Counted from the first letter of the stretch, positions 16,340 through 25,776 are shown. The stretch is DNA of 64,000 bases from Calothrix sp. PCC 7716 (GCF_019977735.1 NZ_AP025018.1:8002580-8066579), one strand, 5' to 3'. Made by a program: numbers and translations. Notes: generated by a model from the sequence alone, not told the origin.

Positions 16340-16699
16340 TTTAACCTCTAACTATCTATCTACTAGCAACGTGTACAGACAACTACTTCAGGGGTTATTC
16401 CCTAATTTCCTGATAGATAACTGTAAATTTTTTATGTCAGGCTACATTTTATTCCGCAACAATCAGTAATTAATTACGCAACTTTACGTAACATTTCTGT
16501 ACGCACGAAACTAAGTATGTGATATACAGCTATTCGCACAAGCCAATACCTGACAAGACAATCTACCTAAAAGGGGATTACATCTGGATGTAGAAACACC
16601 TATAAATTCTAACCGAAACATGAATCATTTGGCATCATTAAATTACAATGATATCAATAGATTCACTTACAACCCCAGTTTTTCAACCCTAGTGATATA
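16340..16699. other. Intergenic region between divergent genes
   Basis: About 360 AT-rich bases with no supported gene. Promoters for both flanking genes should lie here. I see no distinctive element. Confidence 0.4.
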
Positions 16700-17881
16700 A
16701 TGCTATACCGAAGATTTGGAAGAACTGAGTTACAAATGCCCGTTTTCTCCTGTGGTGGAATGCGATACCAGTTTAAATGGCAAGATGTTTCACAGTCACA
16801 GGTTCCTGTTGATAATCAAGCGAATCTTGAAGCGACGATTAAACGCTCGTTCGAGCTTGGAATTAATCATATCGAAACTGCACGCGGTTACGGTAGTTCT
16901 GAAATGCAGTTAGGTCAAATACTACCGACGCTACCGCGTGCTGAGTTAATTGTTCAAACCAAAGTGGGACCTACCGCGAACCCGAAAGATTTTGCGCGCG
17001 ACTTCGACAAGTCTCTCAAATATTTAAATCTAGATTACGTAGATTTACTTAGTATTCACGGTATCAATAATTATGAAACCTTTAATCAAAGTGTTCGTCC
17101 GGGTGGCTGTTTAGATGTTGCTCGCAAACTCCAAGCGCAAGGCAAAGTTAAATTTATTGGTTTTTCAACTCACGGCGCCTGTGACACTATTATTCAAGCT
17201 ATAGAAACAAATTACTTCGATTACGTAAATTTACATTGGTACTACATAAATCAAAACAACTGGCGTGCAATAGAAGCTGCCACACGTCATGATATGGGAG
17301 TATTCATTATCAGCCCATCAGACAAAGGTGGTAAGTTATATAGTCCCCCACCTAAATTAGAACAACTTTGTGCCCCCTTGAGTCCGATGGTATTTAATGA
17401 CTTGTTTTGTTTGAGTCATCCGCAAGTACATACTCTCAGTTTAGGCGCCGCAAGACCAAGTGATTTTGACGAACACCTCAAGGTATTAGATTTACTTGAT
17501 TCTTCAAATGAAATTTTGCCACCTATATTGGAAAGATTCGAGCAAGAAGCTGTCAAAGCTTTGGGTGAAGAGTGGGCGAAAACTTGGCATCTAAATTTAC
17601 CAACTTATGAACAAACACCCGGTAATATAAATATACCAACAATTTTATGGCTACGAAATTTAGCTGTGGCTTACGACATGGTAGATTATGCCAAAATGCG
17701 ATATAACCTGCTTGGTAACGGTGGTCATTGGTTCCCTGGCGCCAAAGCTGATAAGTTAGAGAATCTTGACTTAGGCTCCTGTCTGGTCAAAAGTCCTCAC
17801 GCGGAGAAAATTCCCAATGTTTTAGCTGAAGCACATAATATGTTGAGTGGGGAAGCGGTGCAAAGGTTGGGCAACGGATGA
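16700..17881 (+). CDS. Aldo/keto reductase family oxidoreductase
   Basis: The product has 393 residues. The TIM-barrel AKR motifs are present: YRRFGRTELQMPVFSCGGMR at the start, INHIETARGYGSSE (catalytic Tyr; the usual Asp is Glu), VQTKVG (catalytic Lys) and YVDLLSIHGIN (His). The C-terminal third (WAKTWHLNLPTYEQTPG) is longer than in minimal AKRs and matches a cyanobacterial subgroup without known substrate. The last codons (GNG and the TGA) lie inside the left end of an inverted-repeat element, so the C-terminus was altered by that insertion. Confidence 0.88.
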   Translation: MLYRRFGRTELQMPVFSCGGMRYQFKWQDVSQSQVPVDNQANLEATIKRSFELGINHIETARGYGSSEMQLGQILPTLPRAELIVQTKVGPTANPKDFARDFDKSLKYLNLDYVDLLSIHGINNYETFNQSVRPGGCLDVARKLQAQGKVKFIGFSTHGACDTIIQAIETNYFDYVNLHWYYINQNNWRAIEAATRHDMGVFIISPSDKGGKLYSPPPKLEQLCAPLSPMVFNDLFCLSHPQVHTLSLGAARPSDFDEHLKVLDLLDSSNEILPPILERFEQEAVKALGEEWAKTWHLNLPTYEQTPGNINIPTILWLRNLAVAYDMVDYAKMRYNLLGNGGHWFPGAKADKLENLDLGSCLVKSPHAEKIPNVLAEAHNMLSGEAVQRLGNG

Positions 17882-17972
17882 TGAACGGATGTAACGGATG
17901 AGTTGTTGCTTACAAACAAAATCTTACTATTTAAAGTAACCTATCCGTTACATCCGTTTTATCCGTTGCCAG
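17870..17972. mobile_element. Small terminal-inverted-repeat (MITE-like) element, copy 1
   Basis: GGCAACGGATGATGAACGG.. at the left and the inverted sequence ending ..TATCCGTTGCCAG at the right form imperfect ~33-base inverted repeats built from an AACGGATGT unit, around a short AT-rich core. The same ends enclose a 204-base copy at 29932-30135. The left end supplies the stop of the aldo/keto reductase and the right end supplies the last residues of the serine hydrolase. It carries no transposase, so mobility would need help in trans. Confidence 0.65.
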
Positions 17973-19196
17973 TTCTAATAATTTTTCTCTGACGATATTA
18001 AAAAAGTTTTCGTCTGTTAAGAGTCGGTATAAGAAGGCTTGATGTGTGTAAGTTTGTACTAAACTAAACCAGGCGCCTGCTGGAATGTTTTCAAAAAATA
18101 GTGCTGCGACGCGCGTGCTTGTTGTTTTAGTAGGTTTTAAATACCATGCTTCTGTGAGAATACTTGCTAAACTACCGTTTTTGGCGCCAAATGTGTCTAA
18201 CTCCTGTTGGTTAGAAGGTAATTCCATTGCCCATTCCAAGTATTGACGCATGATTTTGTCGGAGAGAGGAGAAATTAGTAAACCACGATATACTCTTTCC
18301 ATAATTTGAGCATAAGCGCTAGCTGTGCCTTTACCATTCAAAGCTTGTGCCATTGCTTGCTGTTCTTTAAGCTTTAGCCATTGCTGCGATGTAATGTGCT
18401 TAATTTGTTTATCGCGAAATTCTTCTGAATGGCGCCATACTTCAGTCCAGCGATAAACTTCTTCTATGTAAGTGCTTTGTGATGCTAAGTACTTACTTAA
18501 TCTTTCGGTTGGAGTGTCAGTAAATGTATGGTTACTCCAAGTTAATATTTGACCAATAATTGGCGCCGGGACATCTTGATTTTTGAGACTTAAACCAGAA
18601 ACTAGATTTTCTAAATTTTTACGCCCTAACCGTAAGATTAAATAATCGGTCGCAGCATTATCACTATGTTTAATCATTGCCCTAGGAATATGGCGCAATT
18701 CAACTTGATTGTGTGAATTTATATATTGCTTTTGCCTAAATTCAGTAATTGCACTCGGATGAGCATCTCCATCGGTACGAGGCAAATAATATAAATCAAT
18801 ATCATCAAGATTTATTAATTCTTCAGGTAATAGTATCCCATTTTCTACCTGACGCGCATATTCAGCCAGCACTAAAATTTTTATTGTCGAAGCTAAAGGT
18901 CTTGGAGTATCAGCATTATAAAAAATTTCCTGTTCAGAGTTACCAGTGTCGCGCGCAACAAGAGATACATCATTGGGATGCGTAATTATGTATTCAAGTA
19001 CATCTTCTGGTGTTTTAAGTTGTGATGCCCATTCTTTACCTTCAGATAAAACATTAAAGATATCAAATATACTAAGTATCGCTTGTTTTTGCCAAAATAT
19101 TACACCAATTAAACCAATTATTAAAACGGTACTAATTAACCAGTTTAGATTTTGAATAAAGTTTATATTTATCAAATAAGTCATAATATTCTTCAA
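17931..19196 (-). CDS. Class A beta-lactamase-like serine hydrolase, membrane-anchored
   Basis: The product has 421 residues. One N-terminal membrane segment (about residues 17-36, WLISTVLIIGLIGVIF) anchors a periplasmic domain. The penicillin-binding/class A fold is shown by STIK near 105 (SxxK nucleophile), SDN near 195 in MIKHSDNAATDYLILRLG, and KNG near 340 in FGAKNGSLASIL in place of KTG/KSG. Such cyanobacterial proteins may be beta-lactamases, carboxypeptidases or non-enzymatic. The final residues TDKTDVTDRLL are encoded by the right arm of the inverted-repeat element, so the original C-terminus has been replaced or extended. Confidence 0.82.
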   Translation of the reverse strand: MKNIMTYLININFIQNLNWLISTVLIIGLIGVIFWQKQAILSIFDIFNVLSEGKEWASQLKTPEDVLEYIITHPNDVSLVARDTGNSEQEIFYNADTPRPLASTIKILVLAEYARQVENGILLPEELINLDDIDLYYLPRTDGDAHPSAITEFRQKQYINSHNQVELRHIPRAMIKHSDNAATDYLILRLGRKNLENLVSGLSLKNQDVPAPIIGQILTWSNHTFTDTPTERLSKYLASQSTYIEEVYRWTEVWRHSEEFRDKQIKHITSQQWLKLKEQQAMAQALNGKGTASAYAQIMERVYRGLLISPLSDKIMRQYLEWAMELPSNQQELDTFGAKNGSLASILTEAWYLKPTKTTSTRVAALFFENIPAGAWFSLVQTYTHQAFLYRLLTDENFFNIVREKLLELATDKTDVTDRLL

Positions 19197-19334
19197 ACGT
19201 ATGTAATTTATAATACTTCATCACTCCAGTGTAAATTATCAAGTCATATTTTTGACTAAAACTGATGATTTATTGCTCAAATCTCAGAGAATAAGGTAGA
19301 GTCCATATCTGATTATTAATTTTTTTATCACTTT

Positions 19335-20108
19335 ATGATTCTAAACCGTCGTCATTTTTTATTTTTACTCGGCGCCAGTGTTGGCTCGTTGACTTTAGAG
19401 GGGTGTGCTTTAGACCGAAATAATCCCTCACCTGAGAATACCTTAACTGCGGCACCTTCCCCAACAGAGAAAAGTGAGGCGCCGTCATATGCTATTGTCC
19501 TTCCACCATTACCATATGGGTATGATGCTTTAGAACCACACATCGATGCAGAAACAATGCGCTTCCATCACGATAAACATCATGCTACTTATGTAACTAA
19601 TTTAAATGCAGCTTTAGACAAGCATCCACAGTTAAAAGGCAAAACAGTAGAGCAAATGCTACAAAACCTCGACTCAGTACCAACAGATATTCGTAATGTG
19701 GTGCGTAATAACGGTGGTGGTCATGTCAACCACAAAATGTTTTGGGAAATTATGAAACCCAAAGGTGGTGGTGAACCTACTGGCGCCTTAGCAGCAGCTA
19801 TTGCTGAAAATTTCGGTAGCTTCGCTGACTTCAAAAAGAAATTTAACACTGAAGGTGGTAAGCGGTTTGGTAGCGGTTGGGTATGGCTAGTACGTAATAA
19901 AGACGGCAAGTTGGAAGTTGTCAGCACAGCAAACCAAGATAGTCCCATCAGCGCAGGTAAGTATCCCATTATGGGAAATGATGTATGGGAACATGCTTAC
20001 TACTTAAAATACCAAAATCAACGTGCCAAATATCTTGAAGCTTGGTGGAACGTTCTTAACTGGGATGAAATAAATAAACGCTTTGAACAAGCGAGTAAGG
20101 TTGCTTGA
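19335..20108 (+). CDS. Fe/Mn superoxide dismutase with lipoprotein-like leader
   Basis: Dismutates superoxide. The core from about residue 55 is a full Fe/Mn [32 protein letters not shown] (first metal His), [14 protein letters not shown] (second His), GSGWVWLV and [15 protein letters not shown] (Asp and third His). The N-terminus has [20 protein letters not shown], a twin-arginine-like leader ending in a Cys lipobox, followed by a Pro/Ser-rich linker. This indicates a membrane-attached periplasmic or lumenal enzyme, as for the membrane MnSOD of heterocystous cyanobacteria. Mn is more likely than Fe by context but is not proved. Confidence 0.92.
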   Translation: MILNRRHFLFLLGASVGSLTLEGCALDRNNPSPENTLTAAPSPTEKSEAPSYAIVLPPLPYGYDALEPHIDAETMRFHHDKHHATYVTNLNAALDKHPQLKGKTVEQMLQNLDSVPTDIRNVVRNNGGGHVNHKMFWEIMKPKGGGEPTGALAAAIAENFGSFADFKKKFNTEGGKRFGSGWVWLVRNKDGKLEVVSTANQDSPISAGKYPIMGNDVWEHAYYLKYQNQRAKYLEAWWNVLNWDEINKRFEQASKVA

Positions 20109-20846
20109 TAAGTGAGTACAAGGTATGGTGGGCAGTGCCCACCCTACTTAATTTAAAGATAAAAAGTTATACATATTTTTATCTAACATTTCTAATATTT
20201 TGACACAGCAACTATTAAAACAAAATACTTACAAATATAGATTATTAGTACTACTAGCATTATTTTTTAATCAATAATAAGCCTATCTCTAGATAGATTT
20301 GTTGCTTCAGGTGACCATTTACACTTAAATTCCTATTGAAACACATCTTATGTTAGTAGTTAATTTGTATCAATAAACTATAAACTTTTTAATAGATTTT
20401 GATTAAACCTATCTAAAGATAGATTTATTAACTTGCATTAACAATTTGTGTCAAAGTTATTATTTAATTAATCTTATTATTCGTGAAGAGGTGAATATTT
20501 ATATTTATATTTTAAGTAACGTCAAACCCGATTAAAACTATAAAGAAAATCTAAAGATTTAGAGGCTAAAATGACATATCAAATATTTATGACTTGTGTC
20601 AAGGTTCTGTGACACAATAAATTGTGAACACACATAACTGTTGTTACAAGCAAAAAAATATACTCTGGATAAAGTATATATTCAGCTAGTTAATTTCCGA
20701 TTTAAGGTTTAGTGTGTTGTCTACTTGTTTACAAATGCTCTCCTAAATATTTTTATGTTTTGTGTTTTTCTTTACTTAAATGACCTGGTTAGTCAGTGTA
20801 ACCTAAAATACAAAGAAATTTGCACCCTAAGAGTCCGAGGAAAATT
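20109..20846. other. 740-base gap with repeats and paired palindromes
   Basis: No supported gene. It holds a GGTGGGCAGTGCCCACC palindrome (20127-20143), two CTATCTNNAGATAG palindromes (20283-20296 and 20409-20422) and a stem-loop TTGTGTC..GACACAA (20594-20617). Confidence 0.6.
20283..20422. promoter_or_regulatory. Two similar CTATCTNNAGATAG palindromes 126 bases apart
   Basis: The two sites share an extended match: AA(G/A)CCTATCTNNAGATAGATTT(G/A)TT, in the same orientation. Paired operators for a dimeric regulator of the downstream pentapeptide gene are one reading; a dispersed repeat is another. Confidence 0.35.
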
Positions 20847-21518
20847 ATGAGTAATCAACTGGATAGACAAAAATCGCTCCTGAGAAAAATCTTTAATCAA
20901 ACTACGGACAAATCGCTTCAGCATAAGAACTTAAGTGGGTGTGATTTGGCTGGGATTGATTTATCTGGAATTGATTTGAGTGGATTTAATCTTGTAGGTG
21001 CGAATCTGAACGGTGCAAATCTAAGTGGTTCAATCCTTACAGGTACAAATTTGAGTGGTGCAAACCTTGTAAAGGTTAATTTGAGGGAAGCTTACTTACA
21101 TGAGGCTTGTCTGTGTGAGGCTAATTTAATGGACGCGGATTTATCGCGAGCTAATTTATGTGGTGCTTTTTTATGGCGTGCAAAGCTAAAGCGTGCTAAT
21201 TGCTGGGCAGTTTCGCTATGTGGTGCAGATTTACGAAAGACTGACTTTCGCGATGCTCAACTAGTTGAAGCTTCGTTAATCGAAGCTAACTTGATTAAAG
21301 CTAATCTTAATAATGCCAAGTTGTGCGGTGCCAATTTTGTTGAAGCTAATCTAAATCAGGTTAATTTGACAAACGCCAATTTAAGTTGGGCAAATTTGAT
21401 TCAAGCAAACCTGTTTGAAGCAAATATCAGCGGTGCCAATTTCTATAATGCTAAGTTGACAGATACAATTATGCCCGATGGGACAATTGACCAACCACAT
21501 ATATTGTTTTTTGATTAA
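20847..21518 (+). CDS. Pentapeptide repeat protein
   Basis: The product has 223 residues. From about residue 30 to 205 nearly every fifth residue fits A(D/N)LXX (NLSGCDLAGIDLSGIDLSGF, ANLNGANLSGS, ANLIKANLNNAKL), predicting a right-handed quadrilateral beta helix. The N-terminus (LDRQKSLLRKIFNQT) is a short charged helix. The family is abundant in cyanobacteria; some members mimic DNA and inhibit gyrase, but most have no known role. The ATG at 20847 is chosen because GAGGA lies 6-10 bases upstream; a TTG at 20820 is in frame. Confidence 0.9.
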   Translation: MSNQLDRQKSLLRKIFNQTTDKSLQHKNLSGCDLAGIDLSGIDLSGFNLVGANLNGANLSGSILTGTNLSGANLVKVNLREAYLHEACLCEANLMDADLSRANLCGAFLWRAKLKRANCWAVSLCGADLRKTDFRDAQLVEASLIEANLIKANLNNAKLCGANFVEANLNQVNLTNANLSWANLIQANLFEANISGANFYNAKLTDTIMPDGTIDQPHILFFD

Positions 21519-21560
21519 ATATTAAAGTAGCGAATAATGGGGGCGCCATTCGACCCCCAA

Positions 21561-22340
21561 TTAAAATTCGCGCCTAGAAATTAAAAGAATAGCTAAACTC
21601 AATAGCATAACGCTATAAAATATACCGTAACTAGCATTGGCAACCAATGTCATAGATGATGGTAAAGCTTGTAAACCGTAAACAGCTTCGTTTTTAAAAT
21701 CTAACCGCGATAAATCGGGCAGTATCAAATATATAGCTTGTGTTATCCTTTCAATTACAGGGTTACGACTGATATTACCAAGTTTGAGAAGGTCTTGAGT
21801 AATACTGCCCATGAGATATATACCGAAAGTCAAAGCTGTTGCTAATAGCGAACTAGTGAAAACACCCAAGGTAATTGCAACAGCAGCAATTAAACAAAGC
21901 TGTAACAATAAAAATATCAACGCAATTGTTATAGCTTGTACCGAGTAAGATACTTTAGCAATTTGTAAACAACCCAACATTATAGCAGTCATTGCCAATA
22001 TCAGCACACTTAACACTGCTGATAATCCCAGAAACTTACCAGCGATAAACTCACTCCGACTAATCGGTTTGGCTATCAACATCAAAATCGTGCGCTTTTC
22101 GATTTCCTTGTTTACTAAACTTGTGCCAATAAATATTGCCACTATTACACCTAACCCACTCATAAAAGCTAAAGCAAAATCTGGAAGCATTTTGTCTTCA
22201 GTGGCAGCGGCAAATTCAGGCAACAGACGCATTGAAGCAACGACAATCAAGGCATAAAAACCAATAATATACAGTATGCGGTCACGCACTACTTCGCGAA
22301 ATACATTTTGCGATAGTACTAATATTCTACCAAAGTTCAT
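21561..22340 (-). CDS. fraE: FraE, ABC-2-type permease for filament integrity
   Basis: The product has 259 residues and about six membrane segments with the ABC-2 permease pattern (FREVVRDRILYIIGFYALIV, GTSLVNKEIEKRTILMLIAKP, ISRSEFIAGKFLG). It is third in a leftward cluster whose first two members are FraC- and FraD-like, the gene order known from Anabaena (fraC-fraD-fraE). There FraE is required for long filaments and heterocyst maturation, acting at intercellular septa. No ATPase subunit is nearby. A gap of 147 bases separates it from fraD, so it may have its own promoter. Confidence 0.85.
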   Translation of the reverse strand: MNFGRILVLSQNVFREVVRDRILYIIGFYALIVVASMRLLPEFAAATEDKMLPDFALAFMSGLGVIVAIFIGTSLVNKEIEKRTILMLIAKPISRSEFIAGKFLGLSAVLSVLILAMTAIMLGCLQIAKVSYSVQAITIALIFLLLQLCLIAAVAITLGVFTSSLLATALTFGIYLMGSITQDLLKLGNISRNPVIERITQAIYLILPDLSRLDFKNEAVYGLQALPSSMTLVANASYGIFYSVMLLSLAILLISRREF

Positions 22341-22487
22341 AAGTTAAGAATAATTGGGTAAGGGTAAAGGGAAAAGGTACAAATGGTTTATCACCAAATT
22401 CTTTATATCCGCTTGATTGGGTATCTGCCCACTATGAAGTTGATAATTATCCTTTTAGCGTTTCCCCTTACCATGAAGCCGATATGA

Positions 22488-23573
22488 TTACTGCTTTGGT
22501 GGAAGACTTTCGGGGATGGGTTTAGGCGCCCGATCACATTGAATTTCTGCAACAGTGATTCTTTCTCCTGGCTTCTTGATATTTACTGTTGACACATCTG
22601 CTGGTCGGGAGATGGGGTCAATTTGACAAGATTTGCGTAAGTAATAACTTTTGTTGGCAGACCTAGGACCATCCCAAGAGGCTAATAAATCTAAACGATA
22701 GCCGCCACCTTTTCTATTAATTACGCGCGCATCAACGTTCCAATATCTCAATTCTTCAAGGCTTTCTACTTGATTTTCTCGAACTTTTTTACCGCTTTGA
22801 CGACTTAAATCTTGTATAACTTGTCTGCCTAAAGCATTGACTCTACCTAGAGAGTTTTTAGTATTTGGCGCTTCAATTAGCCAGCGTTCAACATTTGACC
22901 AAGGTGTTGCTTCTAGTTGTTGTTGAACCAATGGCTGTATTCTATTTAAAATTTTGGCGCCGTTTTCGGGAAGTTGTCTGCGCGTTCCGGTTTTAATAAC
23001 AAAAGCACTGCGACTAAAATCGTCAAATAGTAAGCTCGGATACTGTCTTGCCCATTTGTCAACAGTAAAATAAAGTTGTATCCAAGCACTCAATATCAAA
23101 CAACAGCCAACTAAAACAATAATTCTTTGGCGTACTTCAGCTTTGGGTATTTGGCGTTTAGAATCGATACCACTACCTTCAAAGAATTCTGGAACCGCCG
23201 TAATTAGCGCACTAATGGTAGGCCACAACACAATAGTTCTTGTTGTGATTATATCTTCCTCATGACCGAAAGCAAAAACGCTAACTAAAAATCCTGTGAT
23301 TACTGCACCAATTGGCATATTCGTACCAGGGATTAGTATAGGCTGGTCGGTTGTATACCATGATGTGCCTGCGATTAAAAATGCCCAGCCAAAAAAGGCA
23401 ATTACGTTTTTAATTGGGTATCCAGCCAACGACGACATTATCCAAGAAAATATACTCAGATAAATCAAAGTTTGCCAAGAATAAGCGCGAGGTGGAATAA
23501 ATATCTTTTTTATTCGCTCATAAATGCTTTCAACAATACCGAGTAAACCGAATAAGTCCTTTGTTATTTGCAT
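22488..23573 (-). CDS. fraD: FraD, septal junction protein
   Basis: The product has 361 residues. The N-terminal half has about five membrane segments (TLIYLSIFSWIMSSLAGY, FFGWAFLIAGTSWYTTDQP, IIVLVGCCLILSAWIQLY). The C-terminal half is a soluble, probably periplasmic domain (VERWLIEAPNTKNSLGRVNA, GGGYRLDLLASWDGP) ending in a proline tail. Length, topology and position between fraC and fraE match FraD of heterocystous cyanobacteria, a component of the septal junctions that carry metabolites between cells. It is probably co-transcribed with fraC, 70 bases upstream. Confidence 0.87.
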   Translation of the reverse strand: MQITKDLFGLLGIVESIYERIKKIFIPPRAYSWQTLIYLSIFSWIMSSLAGYPIKNVIAFFGWAFLIAGTSWYTTDQPILIPGTNMPIGAVITGFLVSVFAFGHEEDIITTRTIVLWPTISALITAVPEFFEGSGIDSKRQIPKAEVRQRIIVLVGCCLILSAWIQLYFTVDKWARQYPSLLFDDFSRSAFVIKTGTRRQLPENGAKILNRIQPLVQQQLEATPWSNVERWLIEAPNTKNSLGRVNALGRQVIQDLSRQSGKKVRENQVESLEELRYWNVDARVINRKGGGYRLDLLASWDGPRSANKSYYLRKSCQIDPISRPADVSTVNIKKPGERITVAEIQCDRAPKPIPESLPPKQ

Positions 23574-23643
23574 AGTATTTTCTACTCATTTGTAGATGGT
23601 TAATAGTTTCTGAGTCAGTTTTAGGAGTATAATTTTAACTCAA

Positions 23644-24204
23644 TTACTTCTGAAGTGTAGTGATTACTAAAATGATAATAGTTATTGCAGTATAACTTAG
23701 CGAGTTTCCGATCAGAACAGTTGTTAGTATACTTGTATTTTGCAGCTTCATTCGACCTAGACGCCGCGAAGTTTTACGACCTATAATTTGGGCTTCTTGT
23801 TTTACTTGTCCAGGTTCGCGTAGTGACATCAATGCCATTTTGAGCAGGAAAAATTTGACTAGAAAAGTCGAGAAGAAAATGATGAAAGCAGTCATCATTA
23901 AAATTAATAAACTAGTATTACCACCTGGTCGGTTAAAGAAAAAGTAGCTAACTATTTCTGATCTGATTTCGGGCGGTAAGATTGGCTCGATCAAGAAAAA
24001 CACAAACCACCCAATGGCGCCGGAAAATAGATTGATAGCTATCGAGTAAAATATACTAGTGCGTTTGTCAAATTTGAGTCGATTAGTAAGTATATACGCT
24101 TCAATCGGTATAGCAAGCGTAAAAAATAAAAAATTGAACAGAATTGCACCAAGTGGGAAAACAGGGGATACATCAAAAAACGGGAAACCAACAAAATCTA
24201 GCAT
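23644..24204 (-). CDS. fraC: FraC, filament integrity protein
   Basis: The product has 186 residues with about four membrane segments (FPLGAILFNFLFFTLAIPIE, SIAINLFSGAIGWFVFFLIE, LLILMMTAFIIFFSTFLVK, VLIGNSLSYTAITIIILVI) and a basic loop (GRKTSRRLGRMK). It is the first gene of the leftward fraC-fraD-fraE cluster. In Anabaena FraC localises to septa and is needed for intact filaments and intercellular transfer. Its presence is the main evidence that the host is a filamentous, probably heterocyst-forming strain. Confidence 0.87.
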   Translation of the reverse strand: MLDFVGFPFFDVSPVFPLGAILFNFLFFTLAIPIEAYILTNRLKFDKRTSIFYSIAINLFSGAIGWFVFFLIEPILPPEIRSEIVSYFFFNRPGGNTSLLILMMTAFIIFFSTFLVKFFLLKMALMSLREPGQVKQEAQIIGRKTSRRLGRMKLQNTSILTTVLIGNSLSYTAITIIILVITTLQK

Positions 24205-24232
24205 ACGAGTGTTGATAGTAGTGTTTGAGTAA

Positions 24233-24257
24233 AGGTGTAACGGCGTGTCTTACACCT
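24233..24257. promoter_or_regulatory. Stem-loop in the fraC / adenosyltransferase divergent region
   Basis: AGGTGTAA and TTACACCT form a perfect 8-bp stem around a 9-base loop, 29 bases upstream of the fraC start codon. It could be part of the fraC leader or an operator. No corrinoid-riboswitch features are seen between it and the gene at 24467. Confidence 0.4.
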
Positions 24258-24466
24258 GTTGGGGGAAATTATCGCATTCTCAAGCGTTGTTTAACACTGT
24301 TTGATACAGAACTTTCCATACGATTTAACCAAGACATAGTATAAGGCACATAGTTAGAACTATTGGTAATAAGTAATTTAGTTGGGACGTCTACAAAAAA
24401 ATTACACAAGCAAGAACGTCGAAACGCGCTACCATATAACACTGCGAACTAATAACTCTGGGTAAA

Positions 24467-25603
24467 ATGACAAGGAACGGCATTGGTATTCGCACAGCTA
24501 GTGTGCTTTCTCAAAGGGTAACAGGACAAATTCATGTTTATGATGGTTTAGGCAAGGGTAAATCTCAAGCCGCTTTGGGTGTAGTTTTACGCTCGATAGG
24601 CTTAGGTATAAATACTCCTAATAATTACAATCGTGTTTTACTGTTACGGTTTCTAAAGGGGCCTGAGCGTGACTACGATGAAGACGGCGCCATAGCGGCT
24701 TTGCAAAGTGGTTTTCCGCATTTAATAGACCAAGTTCGTACTGGTAGGGCAGAGTTTTTTAGTTCTGAACAAGTTACCAGTTTCGACAGACAAGAGGCAG
24801 CACGTGGTTGGGATGTTGCCAAAGGCGCCATTGCTTCTGGACTATATTCAGTTGTAGTACTCGACGAAATCAATCCTGTTCTTGACTTAGGTTTGCTAGA
24901 TGTAGATGAAGTCGTTCGAGTTCTCAAGTCTAAACCACACGACTTAGAAATAATAGCTACAGGACGTGCGGCGCCGCAAAAGCTTTTAGATATATCTGAT
25001 TTACATTCCGAGATGAAACCCCATCATCACGAATCAGCACTATTACAAGGAATAGATGGTATAGAAATATATACTGGCGCCGGAAAAGGTAAATCGACAA
25101 GTGCCTTGGGTAAAGCCTTACAAGCGATTGGACGAGGTATAAATCATCCTGGTTCAACGCGCGTGTTAATCATGCAATGGCTCAAAGGGGGCAGTGGTTA
25201 CACCGAAGACGCAGCAATAGCAGCATTACAGCAATCGTATCCAGAAGTAGTAGACCATCAGCGTTGCGGACGCGACGCAATTGTATGGCGTAACTCGCGA
25301 CAGGAATTAGATTATGTAGAAGCCGAACGTGGTTGGGAAATAGCCAAAACAGCCATCGCTTCTGGACTATATAAAACCATCATTCTCGATGAACTAAACC
25401 CCACAGTCGATTTAGAATTACTTCCAGTCGAACCAATAGTTCAAGCACTGCTTCGCAAACCGCGCGACACTGAAGTTATTATTACAGGCCGTTGTCAAAA
25501 CCAACCCGCCTATTTTGACTTAGCCACAGTACACTCAGAAGTATACTGCCATAAACACTACGCTAATCAAGGTGTAGAACTTAAACGCGGAGTTGATTTT
25601 TAG
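24467..25603 (+). CDS. Duplicated corrinoid adenosyltransferase-like protein (CobO/BtuR family)
   Basis: The family transfers adenosyl from ATP to cob(I)yrinic acid a,c-diamide in cobalamin synthesis. The 378-residue product holds two tandem copies. Copy 1 is about residues 18-190, with IHVYDGLGKGKSQAALGVVL as P-loop, AARGWDVAKGAIASGLYSVV and VLDEINPVLDLGLL. Copy 2 is about 195-370, with IEIYTGAGKGKSTSALGKAL, AERGWEIAKTAIASGLYKTI and ILDELNPTVDLELL. Single-domain CobO proteins are about 190 residues. Each half keeps the P-loop and the D-E-(I/L)-N motif, so both could bind ATP. It may be a pseudo-dimer. Confidence 0.85.
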   Translation: MTRNGIGIRTASVLSQRVTGQIHVYDGLGKGKSQAALGVVLRSIGLGINTPNNYNRVLLLRFLKGPERDYDEDGAIAALQSGFPHLIDQVRTGRAEFFSSEQVTSFDRQEAARGWDVAKGAIASGLYSVVVLDEINPVLDLGLLDVDEVVRVLKSKPHDLEIIATGRAAPQKLLDISDLHSEMKPHHHESALLQGIDGIEIYTGAGKGKSTSALGKALQAIGRGINHPGSTRVLIMQWLKGGSGYTEDAAIAALQQSYPEVVDHQRCGRDAIVWRNSRQELDYVEAERGWEIAKTAIASGLYKTIILDELNPTVDLELLPVEPIVQALLRKPRDTEVIITGRCQNQPAYFDLATVHSEVYCHKHYANQGVELKRGVDF

Positions 25604-25642
25604 ACTCATAAAATTTTCAATTAACCATTAAAAACTAAGCAT

Positions 25643-25747
25643 ATGAACGAAAGTACACTCGACTTAATAACAGCCGGACTAGCAGTAACTATTCTTGTTG
25701 GTGGAATGTTAATGATGTATACAACTATATTCACAACCAAGAGGTAG
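25643..25747 (+). CDS. 34-residue single-pass membrane peptide
   Basis: ATG at 25643 to TAG at 25745. MNESTLDLITAGLAVTIL continues as VGGMLMMYTTIFTTKR: a short acidic N-terminus, one membrane helix of about 20 residues, and a basic end. This is the layout of the tiny subunits of cyanobacterial photosynthetic or NDH complexes. It does not match PsbX, PsbN, PetN, PetL or Psb30 sequences that I can recall. It lies 39 bases after the adenosyltransferase and is followed by a strong terminator, which supports a transcribed gene. Confidence 0.55.
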   Translation: MNESTLDLITAGLAVTILVGGMLMMYTTIFTTKR

Positions 25748-25776
25748 CACCAAATCTGAATAATTGTAAATAAAAC

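Noticed and set aside
24205-24466. Cobalamin riboswitch before the adenosyltransferase
   Set aside because: Only a simple 8-bp stem is present and it belongs with the fraC side; no conserved B12-box-like sequence was seen.
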